Part shown: positions 1 to 7,829 of the stretch, piece after piece
Numbering within the stretch: the first letter of the stretch is position 1
How the letters are laid out: every line of letters starts with the position of its first letter
NCBI GenBank assembly: GCA_903873565.1
Contig: CAIQOY010000391.1
Span: 1 to 7,829 of the forward strand
Reading direction: 5' to 3'
Source: an uncultured Actinomycetes bacterium
Lineage (GTDB): Bacteria; Actinomycetota; Thermoleophilia; Gaiellales; F1-60-MAGs149
Length of the DNA stretch: 7,829 bases
Position numbers and translations under genes: made by a program
Notes under the pieces: model-generated
What the model was told of the DNA's origin: nothing
Seen by the model: only the letters and a program-made list of their open reading frames with translations
Database searches by the model: none

Positions 1-621
1 CTCAGCGCGGTCTGCCCGGGGGTCGAGCCGGTGGTCGTGGACACGGGCGTCGATCGCGTCCGCTTCCGCCCCGGCACGGGCGACGCGACGGCCTTCGGGC
101 CCGCGCCGAGCCGGCCCCTCGTCGTGCAGGTCGGCAACCTGATCGAGCGCAAGAACCCCGAGCGGCTGGCCCGCGCCGTCGAGCGGCTGCGCGCCGAGAC
201 CGGCGGTGGCGAGCTCTGGATCGCCGGCGACGGGCCGCTCGCCGAGCGCCTGCGCGGGCTCGACCACGTGCGCCTGCTCGGGGCGGTCGCCCCCGAGCGG
301 ATCCCCGACCTCCTGCGCGCCGCCGACGCCGCCGCGCTCGTGGCGCTGTCCGAGGGCTACGGGCTCGGCGCGATCGAGGCCGTGGCCTGCGGCGTGCCGC
401 TGGTGGTGTCCGAGACGGCGCCCGTGGCGCACGAGCTGCCGGAGACGGCCGCCGTGCGCGTCGACCCGGCCGACGAGGACGCCATCCTCGCGGGGCTCAG
501 GACGGCGCTCGGGCTCGAGCGCGACGACCCGGCCGGGCAGGCGGTGGCCGACCGCCACGCGGACGTCGTGCAGGCGCGGCGCCTGCTCGACGTGCTCGAG
601 GCCGCGGCTAGTCGCCCGTGA
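1..621 (+). CDS. Glycosyltransferase family 4 (GT-B fold), 3' part only
   Basis: The frame is open from base 1, so the N-terminal acceptor-binding domain lies outside the window. The visible 206 residues are the C-terminal, nucleotide-sugar-binding Rossmann domain of a family 4 glycosyltransferase. Seen in order: the 'VVVDTGVDRVRFRP' segment that opens this domain (about residues 11-24, equivalent to the common 'NGVD..RF.P'), a 'VVQVGNLIERKN' strand and loop, 'LWIAGDGPL', 'VRLLGAV', and the 'SEGYGLGAIEAVACGVPLVV' block. That block carries the EX7E pair (E118 and E126), which contacts the donor sugar nucleotide in this family. The likely role is transfer of a sugar from an activated donor to a glycan, lipid or small-molecule acceptor in the cytoplasm; donor and acceptor cannot be read from the sequence. 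A GTG or ATG inside the visible part is not the real start, because homology-like sequence runs to the edge. It converges on the aldo/keto reductase and overlaps its 3' end by 14 bases. Confidence 0.88.
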   Translation, partial: LSAVCPGVEPVVVDTGVDRVRFRPGTGDATAFGPAPSRPLVVQVGNLIERKNPERLARAVERLRAETGGGELWIAGDGPLAERLRGLDHVRLLGAVAPERIPDLLRAADAAALVALSEGYGLGAIEAVACGVPLVVSETAPVAHELPETAAVRVDPADEDAILAGLRTALGLERDDPAGQAVADRHADVVQARRLLDVLEAAASRP

Positions 622-1612
622 CGGGCGCGGACTCCTCGACGTAGGGCTCTACGCCGAAGCCCTCCTCCCACAGATCCTCGACCCGCCGGAACTCCTCGTC
701 GGTGAGGGGCGGGGAGTCGGAGGCCGCGGCGAACTCGTCGATCTGGTCCGCGTCGTAGATGTTGGGAAGGACGCTCGCGACCTCGGGCTCGTGCAGGAGC
801 CACTGGATCGCCGCCTGGCCGAGGGTGCGGTCGTCGCGCTCGAGGAAGCGCACCCGCTCCACCTTCTGCACGCCCTCGACGAGCCAGGAGCGCGGCCGGT
901 GGCGGCGGTGGTCGTTCTCCGCGAAGACGGTGTCGAGCGTGTACCGGCCCTCCAGCATCCCCGAGGAGTGGGGAACGCGCGCGACGATCGAGACGCCGTT
1001 CGCGCGGGCCGCGGCGATGAAGTCGCGGCCGGGCTGCTGCTCGAGCGCGTTGTGGATCACCTGCATCGCGTGGATCGGCCGGTTCGCCGCGACCCACAGG
1101 CCCTCGTCGCGCCAGCCGATCGCGGGGCCCAGCGCCACGCCGATCGAGCGCACGGTGCCGGCCTGCAGGAGCTCGTCGAGGAGCTCGAAGATGCCGTCGT
1201 CCTGCAGCGCGTCGAGGCGCGGGTTGTGCAGCTGGTAGAAGTCGATCGTGTCGCGGCCGAGCCGCTGCAGGCTCTGCTCGAGGGCGTAGCGGATGAAGGC
1301 GGGCGACCAGTCGTGCGGGCGCTCGCTGTGGCCCTTGCGGTCCCAGGGCGAGTAGATGTCGTAGCCGAACTTCGTGCCGACCTGGACGCCCGCGTCGTCG
1401 CCGAAGGCCTTGCGCAGGAGCTGCTCGCCGCGCCCCTCGCCGTAGGTGTCGGCGGTGTCGAAGAAGGTGATCCCGCGGTCGCGGGCGTGGCGCAGGAGGG
1501 CCACCGCGTCGTCGTCGGTGTACTCGCCCCACCAGCCGGTGGCGAGGGTCCAGACGCCGAAGCCGACGGTGGAGACCTCGACGCCGCTCGATCCCAGGGT
1601 GCGTCGCTGCAT
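608..1612 (-). CDS. Aldo/keto reductase family oxidoreductase
   Basis: This is a cytoplasmic NAD(P)H-dependent (beta/alpha)8-barrel oxidoreductase that would reduce an aldehyde or ketone; the substrate is unknown. Numbered from the upstream ATG at 1624, the protein is 338 residues and carries the family tetrad: D56 and Y61 in 'FFDTADTYGEG', K85 in 'GTKFGYD', and H133 in 'DFYQLHNPRLD'. The opening 'MQRRTLGSSGVEVSTVGFG' and the late 'LGQAAIQWLLHEPEVASVLPNIYDADQIDE' are typical of the bacterial YajO/perakine-reductase-like AKRs. Two ATGs compete, at 1624 and at 1612. I chose 1612 because family members normally begin with M-x-R-x-LG, and because a TATGGT hexamer ends 7 nt upstream of it, consistent with a leaderless transcript. 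Neither start has a strong ribosome binding site. The gene is divergent from selD and convergent with the glycosyltransferase. The family call is firm; the physiological role is not. Confidence 0.93.
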   Translation of the reverse strand: MQRRTLGSSGVEVSTVGFGVWTLATGWWGEYTDDDAVALLRHARDRGITFFDTADTYGEGRGEQLLRKAFGDDAGVQVGTKFGYDIYSPWDRKGHSERPHDWSPAFIRYALEQSLQRLGRDTIDFYQLHNPRLDALQDDGIFELLDELLQAGTVRSIGVALGPAIGWRDEGLWVAANRPIHAMQVIHNALEQQPGRDFIAAARANGVSIVARVPHSSGMLEGRYTLDTVFAENDHRRHRPRSWLVEGVQKVERVRFLERDDRTLGQAAIQWLLHEPEVASVLPNIYDADQIDEFAAASDSPPLTDEEFRRVEDLWEEGFGVEPYVEESAPVTGD

Positions 1613-1619
1613 GGCCTGA

Positions 1620-1625
1620 ACCATA
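1620..1625 (-). promoter_or_regulatory. Possible -10 element for the aldo/keto reductase, leaderless type
   Basis: Read on the minus strand this is TATGGT, which fits the TAnnnT core of a housekeeping -10 box. It lies 7 nt before the ATG at 1612, so transcription would begin at or next to the A of that ATG. No recognisable TTGACA-like -35 is seen in the GC-rich DNA upstream. If real, it rules out the ATG at 1624, which lies inside the box. This is inference from spacing and sequence only. Confidence 0.3.
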
Positions 1626-1663
1626 TCGGCACCCGGCGGCCCGCGGCCGACCGTCCGCTCGGG

Positions 1664-1669
1664 TAGCGT
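1664..1669 (+). promoter_or_regulatory. Possible -10 element for selD
   Basis: TAGCGT matches the TAnnnT pattern and is one of the few AT-containing hexamers between the aldo/keto reductase and selD. A start point near 1676 would give a 5' leader of about 29 nt containing the strong Shine-Dalgarno sequence. No convincing -35 is visible at the usual distance, so this is a weak call. Confidence 0.25.
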
Positions 1670-1687
1670 GCGGCCGGACCCGCGAGC

Positions 1688-1699
1688 GAGGGGAGGGGG
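1688..1699 (+). promoter_or_regulatory. Ribosome binding site that fixes the selD start upstream of the TGA
   Basis: A purine run GAGGGGAGGGGG contains GGAGG (1692-1696), 8 nt before the ATG at 1705. It is the strongest Shine-Dalgarno sequence I see in the window. It serves a reading frame that would encode only 15 residues if the in-frame TGA at 1750 were a real stop. A strong site here therefore supports readthrough of that TGA and argues against the internal ATG at 1822 as the start. Confidence 0.7.
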
Positions 1700-1704
1700 T
1701 GGAC

Positions 1705-2712
1705 ATGGCGGAGCAGGTGCGGCTGACCCGGCTCTCGACGGGCGGCGGTTGAGCCTCCAAGCTCCCCGCCGGGGAGCTGGCGCAGGTCCTGCGTCACGTC
1801 ACCGCCCCCGAGGACCCGTCCGTGCTCGTCTCGAGCGCGACGATGGACGACGGCGCCGTCGTGCGCCTCGACGACGGCACCCTGCTCGTGCAGACCGTCG
1901 ACCTGTTCGGCCCGCCCGTGGACGACGCGCGCGACTACGGCCGCATCGCGGCCGCCAACGCCGTCTCCGACGTGTACGCGATGGGCGGCGAGCCGCGCTT
2001 CGCGCTGGCGATCCTGGCCGTCCCCGCCGACCTCGACCGCGATGTGGCCGTCCGCATCCTGCAGGGCGGCCAGGAGCTGGCCGCCTCCGTCGGCGTGACG
2101 ATCGTCGGCGGCCACACGGTGACCGCGCCCGAGCCCCTCTACGGCCTCGCGGTGACCGGCGTGGTGGCACCGGACGGCCTCTGGACCAACGCCGGCGGGC
2201 GACCGGGCGACCTGCTCTGCCTGACCAAGCCGCTCGGCACGGGCATCGTCTGCAACGCGCTGCGCAAGGACCTCGCCGATCCGGCGACGGTGGCCGCCGC
2301 GGTGGACGCGATGTCCACCCCGAACCGCGACGCGGCGCGGGCGCTGCGGCCGCTCGCCCCGCACGCGGTGGTGGACGTGACGGGCTTCGGGCTCGTCGGC
2401 CACCTGCACGCCATGGCCCGCCAGTCGGGCTGCGCGGCCGAGCTCGACCAGGCCGCCCTGCCCGCCCTGCCGGGGGCGCTCGATCTCCTGCACGCCGGGG
2501 CGGTGCCGGGCGGCACGCGCCGCAACCGCGAGGCGGCGGGCTACCTCGACACGGACGCGGCCGACCCCGAGCTCGCGCTGCTCGCCTGTGACGCCCAGAC
2601 GTCGGGCGGGCTGCTCGCGGCCGTCGCCCCGGATGCCGATCCGGCGCGCCTGCCGGGGCCCGTCGTCGGCCGGCTGCGGGCGGGCGACGCGGGCGCCGTG
2701 CGCCTCGCCTAG
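1705..2712 (+). CDS. selD: Selenide, water dikinase SelD with selenocysteine at the active site (TGA codon 16)
   Basis: SelD makes selenophosphate from selenide and ATP, the selenium donor for selenocysteine-tRNA and for selenouridine in tRNA. The frame from ATG 1705 to TAG 2712 gives 335 residues (E. coli SelD is about 347) and is interrupted only by TGA at 1750-1752. The residues around it read RLTRLSTGGG-U-ASKLPAGEL, aligning with E. coli SelD RLTQYSHGAGCGCK. The TGA sits at the catalytic Cys17 position, Ser18 replaces the second Cys, and Lys19 matches the essential Lys20. Beyond it the protein is intact: 'DDGAVV' (from D48), 'QTVDLF' (63-68), 'GRIAAANAVSDVYAMGG' (79-95), 'VGGHTV' (from 134), 'LTKPLGTG', 'DVTGFGLVGHL' (from D224), and 'DAQTSGGLL' (from D296). 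These are the ATP/Mg-binding and AIRS-family core motifs. Sec at this position is known in other SelD proteins, for example Haemophilus influenzae and animal SPS2. The uninterrupted frame from 1822 would lack the first 39 residues, including the active-site loop. Decoding needs SelB and tRNA-Sec, which are not in this window. Confidence 0.92.
1754..1786 (+). promoter_or_regulatory. Candidate bacterial SECIS hairpin directing Sec insertion in selD
   Basis: Immediately after the TGA (1750-1752) there is a perfect 8-bp stem, AGCTCCCC (1760-1767) with GGGGAGCT (1771-1778), closed by a three-base loop GCC. The stem can continue with CC (1757-1758) to GG (1779-1780) across a bulged A1759, then CCT (1754-1756) to AGG (1784-1786) across a three-base internal bulge. 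The loop starts 16 nt after the TGA and begins with G. Bacterial SECIS elements are known to place their apical loop about 16-37 nt downstream, usually with a G among the first two loop bases. The hairpin lies in the coding region and encodes KLPAGEL. The bulged U typical of the E. coli fdhF element is not seen, so recognition by this organism's SelB is inferred. Confidence 0.68.
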
Positions 2713-2741
2713 GACCGGCGGGCGCGGGCCCCGCGTGCGGG

Positions 2742-2747
2742 TACACT
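2742..2747 (+). promoter_or_regulatory. Possible -10 element for secG, leaderless type
   Basis: TACACT fits the TAnnnT core and stands out in GC-rich surroundings. It ends 7 nt before the secG ATG at 2755, so the transcript would start at or just before the start codon. No Shine-Dalgarno sequence lies between it and the ATG. No clear -35 hexamer is visible. Spacing and the missing ribosome binding site both favour a leaderless mRNA, but this is inference. Confidence 0.4.
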
Positions 2748-2754
2748 GCGCGGC

Positions 2755-2982
2755 ATGCTCGAGGGCATCTTCGTCGCGCTGCAGGTGATCCTGGGGGTCC
2801 TGGTGATCATCCTCGTGCTCGCGCACTCCGGGAAGGACTCCGGCCTCTCGGGCGCGTTCGGCATCGGGCAGTCGCAGTTCGGCGCCACCCAGGTGATGGA
2901 GCGGAACCTCACCCGCATGACCATCGTGGTCGCCGTGCTGCTCGTCGCCAACACCGTCTTCCTCGGGTTCCTGCTGCAATGA
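2755..2982 (+). CDS. secG: Preprotein translocase subunit SecG
   Basis: SecG is the small non-essential partner of SecY and SecE in the plasma-membrane SecYEG channel and helps SecA-driven protein export. The 75-residue protein has the two-helix hairpin of the family: a first membrane segment at about residues 5-24, a conserved cytoplasmic loop 'HSGKDSGLSGAFG' (24-36) followed by a Gly/Gln-rich stretch and 'MERNLTRMT', and a second membrane segment at about 56-74. The loop matches the family pattern 'Q.gKg.Gl.gaFGg', and 75 residues is a normal length. The ATG at 2755 is the first Met and leaves no room for a longer first helix; no Shine-Dalgarno sequence precedes it. It lies 42 bases after selD on the same strand, but an apparent promoter in that gap suggests separate transcription. 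I see nothing odd in the protein. Confidence 0.93.
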   Translation: MLEGIFVALQVILGVLVIILVLAHSGKDSGLSGAFGIGQSQFGATQVMERNLTRMTIVVAVLLVANTVFLGFLLQ

Positions 2983-2995
2983 CCCCCGAAACGCG

Positions 2996-3019
2996 CGAGA
3001 CCCGCTGTCGCGGGCCTCG
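2996..3019 (+). terminator. Terminator-like hairpin after secG
   Basis: CCCGC (3001-3005) pairs with GCGGG (3010-3014) around a TGTC loop. CGAG (2996-2999) then pairs with CTCG (3016-3019) across one A-C mismatch, giving 9 base pairs in all. It starts 14 bases after the secG stop. No T tract follows, so it would be a weak or non-canonical intrinsic terminator. Confidence 0.4.
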
Positions 3020-3133
3020 GCGTCGTACGGGAGGAGGGGATGGTGTCCGCGGAGTCCCGCGGGGAGGGATCGTCCAGGTCGTGCACCCGATAGTTCGTGA
3101 CACGCTCGTGCGGCGGATGACCTGTGCAGCGCA

Positions 3134-3149
3134 TGACGGAAATCCGTCA
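3134..3149. repeat. Perfect inverted repeat just before the HAD phosphatase start
   Basis: TGACGGAAATCCGTCA has two exact 7-base arms (TGACGGA and TCCGTCA) with a 2-base AA centre. It ends 2 nt before the ATG at 3152 and occupies the place of the ribosome binding site. As DNA it could be a dimeric repressor site. As RNA it would form a 6-bp hairpin with an AAAT loop that hides the translation start. Which of these applies, if either, cannot be decided from the sequence. Confidence 0.55.
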
Positions 3150-3151
3150 GC

Positions 3152-3942
3152 ATGAGCCTCCCGCGCCTGATCGCCTCCGACCTCGACGGCACCCTGCTCG
3201 GCCCTGAGGGCGACGTCTCCGCCCGCACCCGCGCCGCGCTCGACGCGGCGCAGCAGGCCGGCATCGAGATCGTCCTGGTGACGGGGCGCCCGCCGCGCTG
3301 GGTGCGCGAGATGCCGGAGGCGACCGGCGCCCACGCGGTGGTCGTGTGCGCGAACGGCGCGCTCCTCTACGACGTCGACGCGCACGACGTGCTCGACCAC
3401 GCGCCGATCCCCGGCGCGCTCGCGGTGGAGCTGGTCGACCACCTGCGCGCCGATGCCCCCGGCTGCCGCTTCGCCTGCGAGATGACCTTCACGTTCGGGC
3501 GCGACGCCGACTACCCGGCGCGGATGCCGGCGCCGCCGGGGACCTTGATCGGCGACGTGCGCGATCTCGTCGCCGACCGCGACACCACGAAGCTGATCGT
3601 CCGTGACGACGACCTGCCCCACGACGAGCTGGTGCGGATCGTGCAGGGCATCGTCGGCGAGCGGGCCGAGGTGACGCACTCGGGCTACGGGATCGTCGAG
3701 ATCTCCGCCCGCGGCGTCGACAAGGGGCGTGGCCTGACCGTGGCCTGCGCGCGCCACGGCATCGACCCCGGCGACGTGATCGCCTTCGGCGACATGCCGA
3801 ACGACCTGCCGATGCTGCGCCTCGCGGGCCGCGGCGTGGCCGTCGCCAACGCGCACGCCGACGTGCTCGCCGTCGCCGATGAGGTGACCGCCTCGAACGC
3901 CGAGGACGGGGTCGCCCAGGTGATCGAGCGCGTGCTCGGGCG

Positions 3943-3946
<4 letters not shown>
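3152..3946 (+). CDS. HAD superfamily hydrolase, Cof-type (subfamily IIB) phosphatase
   Basis: A 264-residue cytoplasmic phosphatase, probably acting on a sugar phosphate or another small phosphorylated metabolite. All four HAD motifs are present: motif I 'ASDLDGTLL' with nucleophile D10 and acid/base D12; motif II 'VLVTGRPP' with T44; motif III lysine K191 in 'GVDKGRGL'; and motif IV 'IAFGDMPNDLPML' with D214 and D218 for Mg2+. The roughly 100 residues between motifs II and III form the type IIB cap that sets substrate choice. The 'GVDKG.gl' and 'GD..ND..ML' spacing is typical of Cof/YbiV/YidA-like proteins. The start is well bounded: an in-frame TGA lies at 3134-3136 and the motif I strand begins only a few residues in. 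No Shine-Dalgarno sequence is visible; a palindrome occupies its place. The gene converges on acnA and both stops share one CTAG. The family is certain, the substrate is not. Confidence 0.93.
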
Positions 3947-6648
<2,702 letters not shown>

Positions 6649-6660
6649 GCCACGGGGCGG

Positions 6661-7829
6661 CTAGCGGGCGACGAGCAGGAGGCCCGGGTCGACGACGCCG
6701 ACGAGCCCGCCGATCAGCGCCGTGGCGGCGACCAGGGCCGGCACGGGCAGGCCCAGGTGGCGCAGGGCGAAGACGGCGACGGCGATGCCCGCGGCCAGCA
6801 GGTCGATCGAGCCGGCGGGCACCAGCGCCGTGGTCACGAGGAAGACCGCGAGCACGGCGATCGCGCCGGCGACCACGCCCTGCAGCGCGGCGAGGGCGTC
6901 GGCCACGGGGCCCCGCTGCGGGACGCGCTCGACGAGGGGCGCGCCGACGCCGATCAGGAGGAACGACGGCGCGAAGGTGGCGGCCGTGGCCACGAGCCCG
7001 CCGGCGAGGCCGCCGGCCGCACCGCCGAGCGCCGCCCAGCCGGCCATGAAGCCGACGAAGGCGTTGACCAGGATCAGGGGGCCCGGCGTGGTCTCGCCGA
7101 GGGCCAGGCCCGCGACCATCTGCTCCGGCGTCAGCCAGCCGTAGCGGTCGACCGCGGCCGCGGCCACGAAGGGCAGGACCGCGTAGGCGCCGCCGAAGGT
7201 GACGAGCGCCGCCACCGTGAAGAGGCCCGCGAGCTCCGCGATCACGCCGCCCACGAGCAGGAGCGCCCCGAGCCCGCCGAGCCAGAGCGCGCCGCCGACG
7301 AGCGCGCGGCGCACCACCCGGCGGCGCTCCGCGGGGTCGAGCGGGGCGCCCGGGTCGACCTGGTCCTCGAGCGGGACGAGCGCGGCGGGCCGCACGCGCC
7401 CGAGCAGGACGCCGAGCGCGGCGCCCGCGACCACCACGAGGGGGAAGGGCGCGCCGAGCAGCATCGCGGCGCCCGCGGCCGCGCCGAGGGCGAGCACCCA
7501 GCGGGTGCGCACGACGCGCCGGCCCATCCGCAGCCCCGCGGCGAGGACGAGCGCGATCACGGCGCCGCCGAGCGCCCGCACCGCGCCCGTCATGGCGGCG
7601 GTCTCGCCGAGCGAGGCGTAGAGCCAGGCGAGGGCGAGGATCAGGACGAGGCCCGGCAGGATGAAGAGGCCGCCGGCGGCGAAGGCCCCGCGCAGGCCGC
7701 CGACCCGCCAGCCGAGCCAGCAGGCGAGCTGCTGGGCCTCGGGGCCCGGCAGCGCGTTGCAGAGCCGCAGCGCGTGCAGGAACGAGCGCTCGTCGACCCA
7801 GCCGCGGCGCTCGACGACCTCGCGGTGCA
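6661..7829 (-). CDS. chrA: Chromate transporter family protein (ChrA/CHR), 5' end cut by window edge
   Basis: The frame is open on the minus strand from base 7827 to the TAG at 6661, giving 388 visible residues. It does not begin at the ATG at 7593, because the 78 codons before that ATG encode clear family sequence. The visible protein starts 'VVERRGWVDERSFLHALRLCNALPGPEAQQLA' (about residues 4-35), the signature of the first CHR domain, then 'GLFILPGL'. The second CHR domain has 'TFGGAYAVLPFV', 'YGWLTPEQMVAGLALGETTPGPLI' and 'NAFVGFMAGW'. Many Gly/Ala/Leu-rich membrane helices are separated by one charged linker ('VPLEDQVDPGAPLDPAERRRVV') between the two halves. This is the long-chain, two-domain form; only about 30 N-terminal residues are missing. 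Characterised members export chromate across the plasma membrane, but many homologues are untested, so chromate resistance here is inferred. It lies 12 bases upstream of acnA and may be co-transcribed with it. Confidence 0.9.
   Translation of the reverse strand, partial: HREVVERRGWVDERSFLHALRLCNALPGPEAQQLACWLGWRVGGLRGAFAAGGLFILPGLVLILALAWLYASLGETAAMTGAVRALGGAVIALVLAAGLRMGRRVVRTRWVLALGAAAGAAMLLGAPFPLVVVAGAALGVLLGRVRPAALVPLEDQVDPGAPLDPAERRRVVRRALVGGALWLGGLGALLLVGGVIAELAGLFTVAALVTFGGAYAVLPFVAAAAVDRYGWLTPEQMVAGLALGETTPGPLILVNAFVGFMAGWAALGGAAGGLAGGLVATAATFAPSFLLIGVGAPLVERVPQRGPVADALAALQGVVAGAIAVLAVFLVTTALVPAGSIDLLAAGIAVAVFALRHLGLPVPALVAATALIGGLVGVVDPGLLLVAR

Larger units (their letters stand above)
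2983..3151 (+). other. Intergenic region between secG and the HAD gene with several inverted repeats
   Basis: No plausible coding frame was found in these 169 bases. Three inverted repeats are visible: 2996-3019 (terminator-like), CCGCGG at 3047-3052 repeated at 3057-3062 with spacer AGTC (a 6-bp hairpin), and a 16-base palindrome at 3134-3149. GATAGT at 3089-3094 could be a -10 element for the HAD gene but has no good -35. I recognise no known riboswitch or small RNA. The stretch may be a terminator followed by a structured leader. Confidence 0.5.

Noticed and set aside
619..621. TGA ending the glycosyltransferase as a second Sec codon
   Set aside because: The protein has a normal C-terminus there. 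The sequence after the TGA lies within the aldo/keto reductase 3' end and has no family similarity or conserved Cys context.
206..1666. A 486-codon open frame on + across the glycosyltransferase and aldo/keto reductase
   Set aside because: Its product is an Arg/Ala/Pro/Ser-rich low-information sequence with no motifs, overlapping two genes with clear catalytic residues. It is a by-product of high GC.
1822..2712. selD starting at the ATG at 1822 as a 296-residue protein
   Set aside because: This would drop the glycine-rich catalytic loop and the essential Lys. The start lies within conserved family sequence with no Shine-Dalgarno sequence, while a strong one precedes the ATG at 1705.
1705..2712. 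selD as a pseudogene inactivated by a nonsense mutation
   Set aside because: The only interruption is a TGA at the exact Cys/Sec position, followed by a SECIS-like hairpin. The rest of the frame is intact with all motifs, which fits a selenoprotein better than decay.
2980..2982. TGA ending secG as a Sec codon
   Set aside because: 75 residues is a complete SecG with both membrane helices, and the sequence after it is non-coding in character.
3133..3151. ATG at 3133 as an alternative start upstream of the HAD gene
   Set aside because: It is out of frame with the HAD protein, and its frame reads Pro/Arg-rich sequence without any motif.
2983..3151. tRNA gene or known riboswitch in the secG-HAD gap
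   Set aside because: No cloverleaf arms, no T-loop consensus and no known riboswitch core could be found; only simple hairpins are visible.
7591..7593. ATG at 7593 as the start of the chromate transporter
   Set aside because: The 78 codons upstream in the same frame encode the conserved PGPEAQQLA region of the family, so the gene extends beyond the window.

Overview
This window comes from a very GC-rich bacterial chromosome. Codon third positions are almost all G or C, and both strands carry long spurious open frames. The gene content, a secG of actinobacterial style and several starts without a Shine-Dalgarno sequence suggest a high-GC Actinomycetota, possibly a deep lineage such as Thermoleophilia. 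That placement is inference from composition and protein style only.

Layout, left to right: (1) the 3' part of a GT-B family 4 glycosyltransferase on +, cut by the left edge; (2) an aldo/keto reductase on -, converging on it with a short overlap; (3) a divergent intergenic region of about 90 bases leading to selD (selenide, water dikinase) on +; (4) secG, a small membrane subunit of the Sec translocase, on +; (5) a 169-base gap with several inverted repeats; (6) a Cof-type HAD phosphatase on +, whose stop codon shares a CTAG with (7) the stop of a full-length aconitase A on -; (8) a chromate transporter (ChrA/CHR) on -, upstream of and close to acnA, cut by the right edge.

The main discovery is that selD is itself a selenoprotein gene. 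Its true start is about 117 bases upstream of the first ATG of the uninterrupted frame. Codon 16 is an in-frame TGA placed exactly where SelD proteins have their catalytic Cys/Sec (STGGG-U-ASK). Just downstream lies an 8-bp perfect hairpin suited to be a bacterial SECIS element. Ordinary gene calling would either truncate the protein, losing the glycine-rich active-site loop, or call it a pseudogene. The reading implies that the organism decodes UGA as selenocysteine, so selA, selB and tRNA-Sec should lie elsewhere in the genome, and that SelD production depends on its own product.

The remaining genes are mostly housekeeping and do not form one obvious pathway. No mobile element, CRISPR array, rRNA or tRNA gene was recognised.
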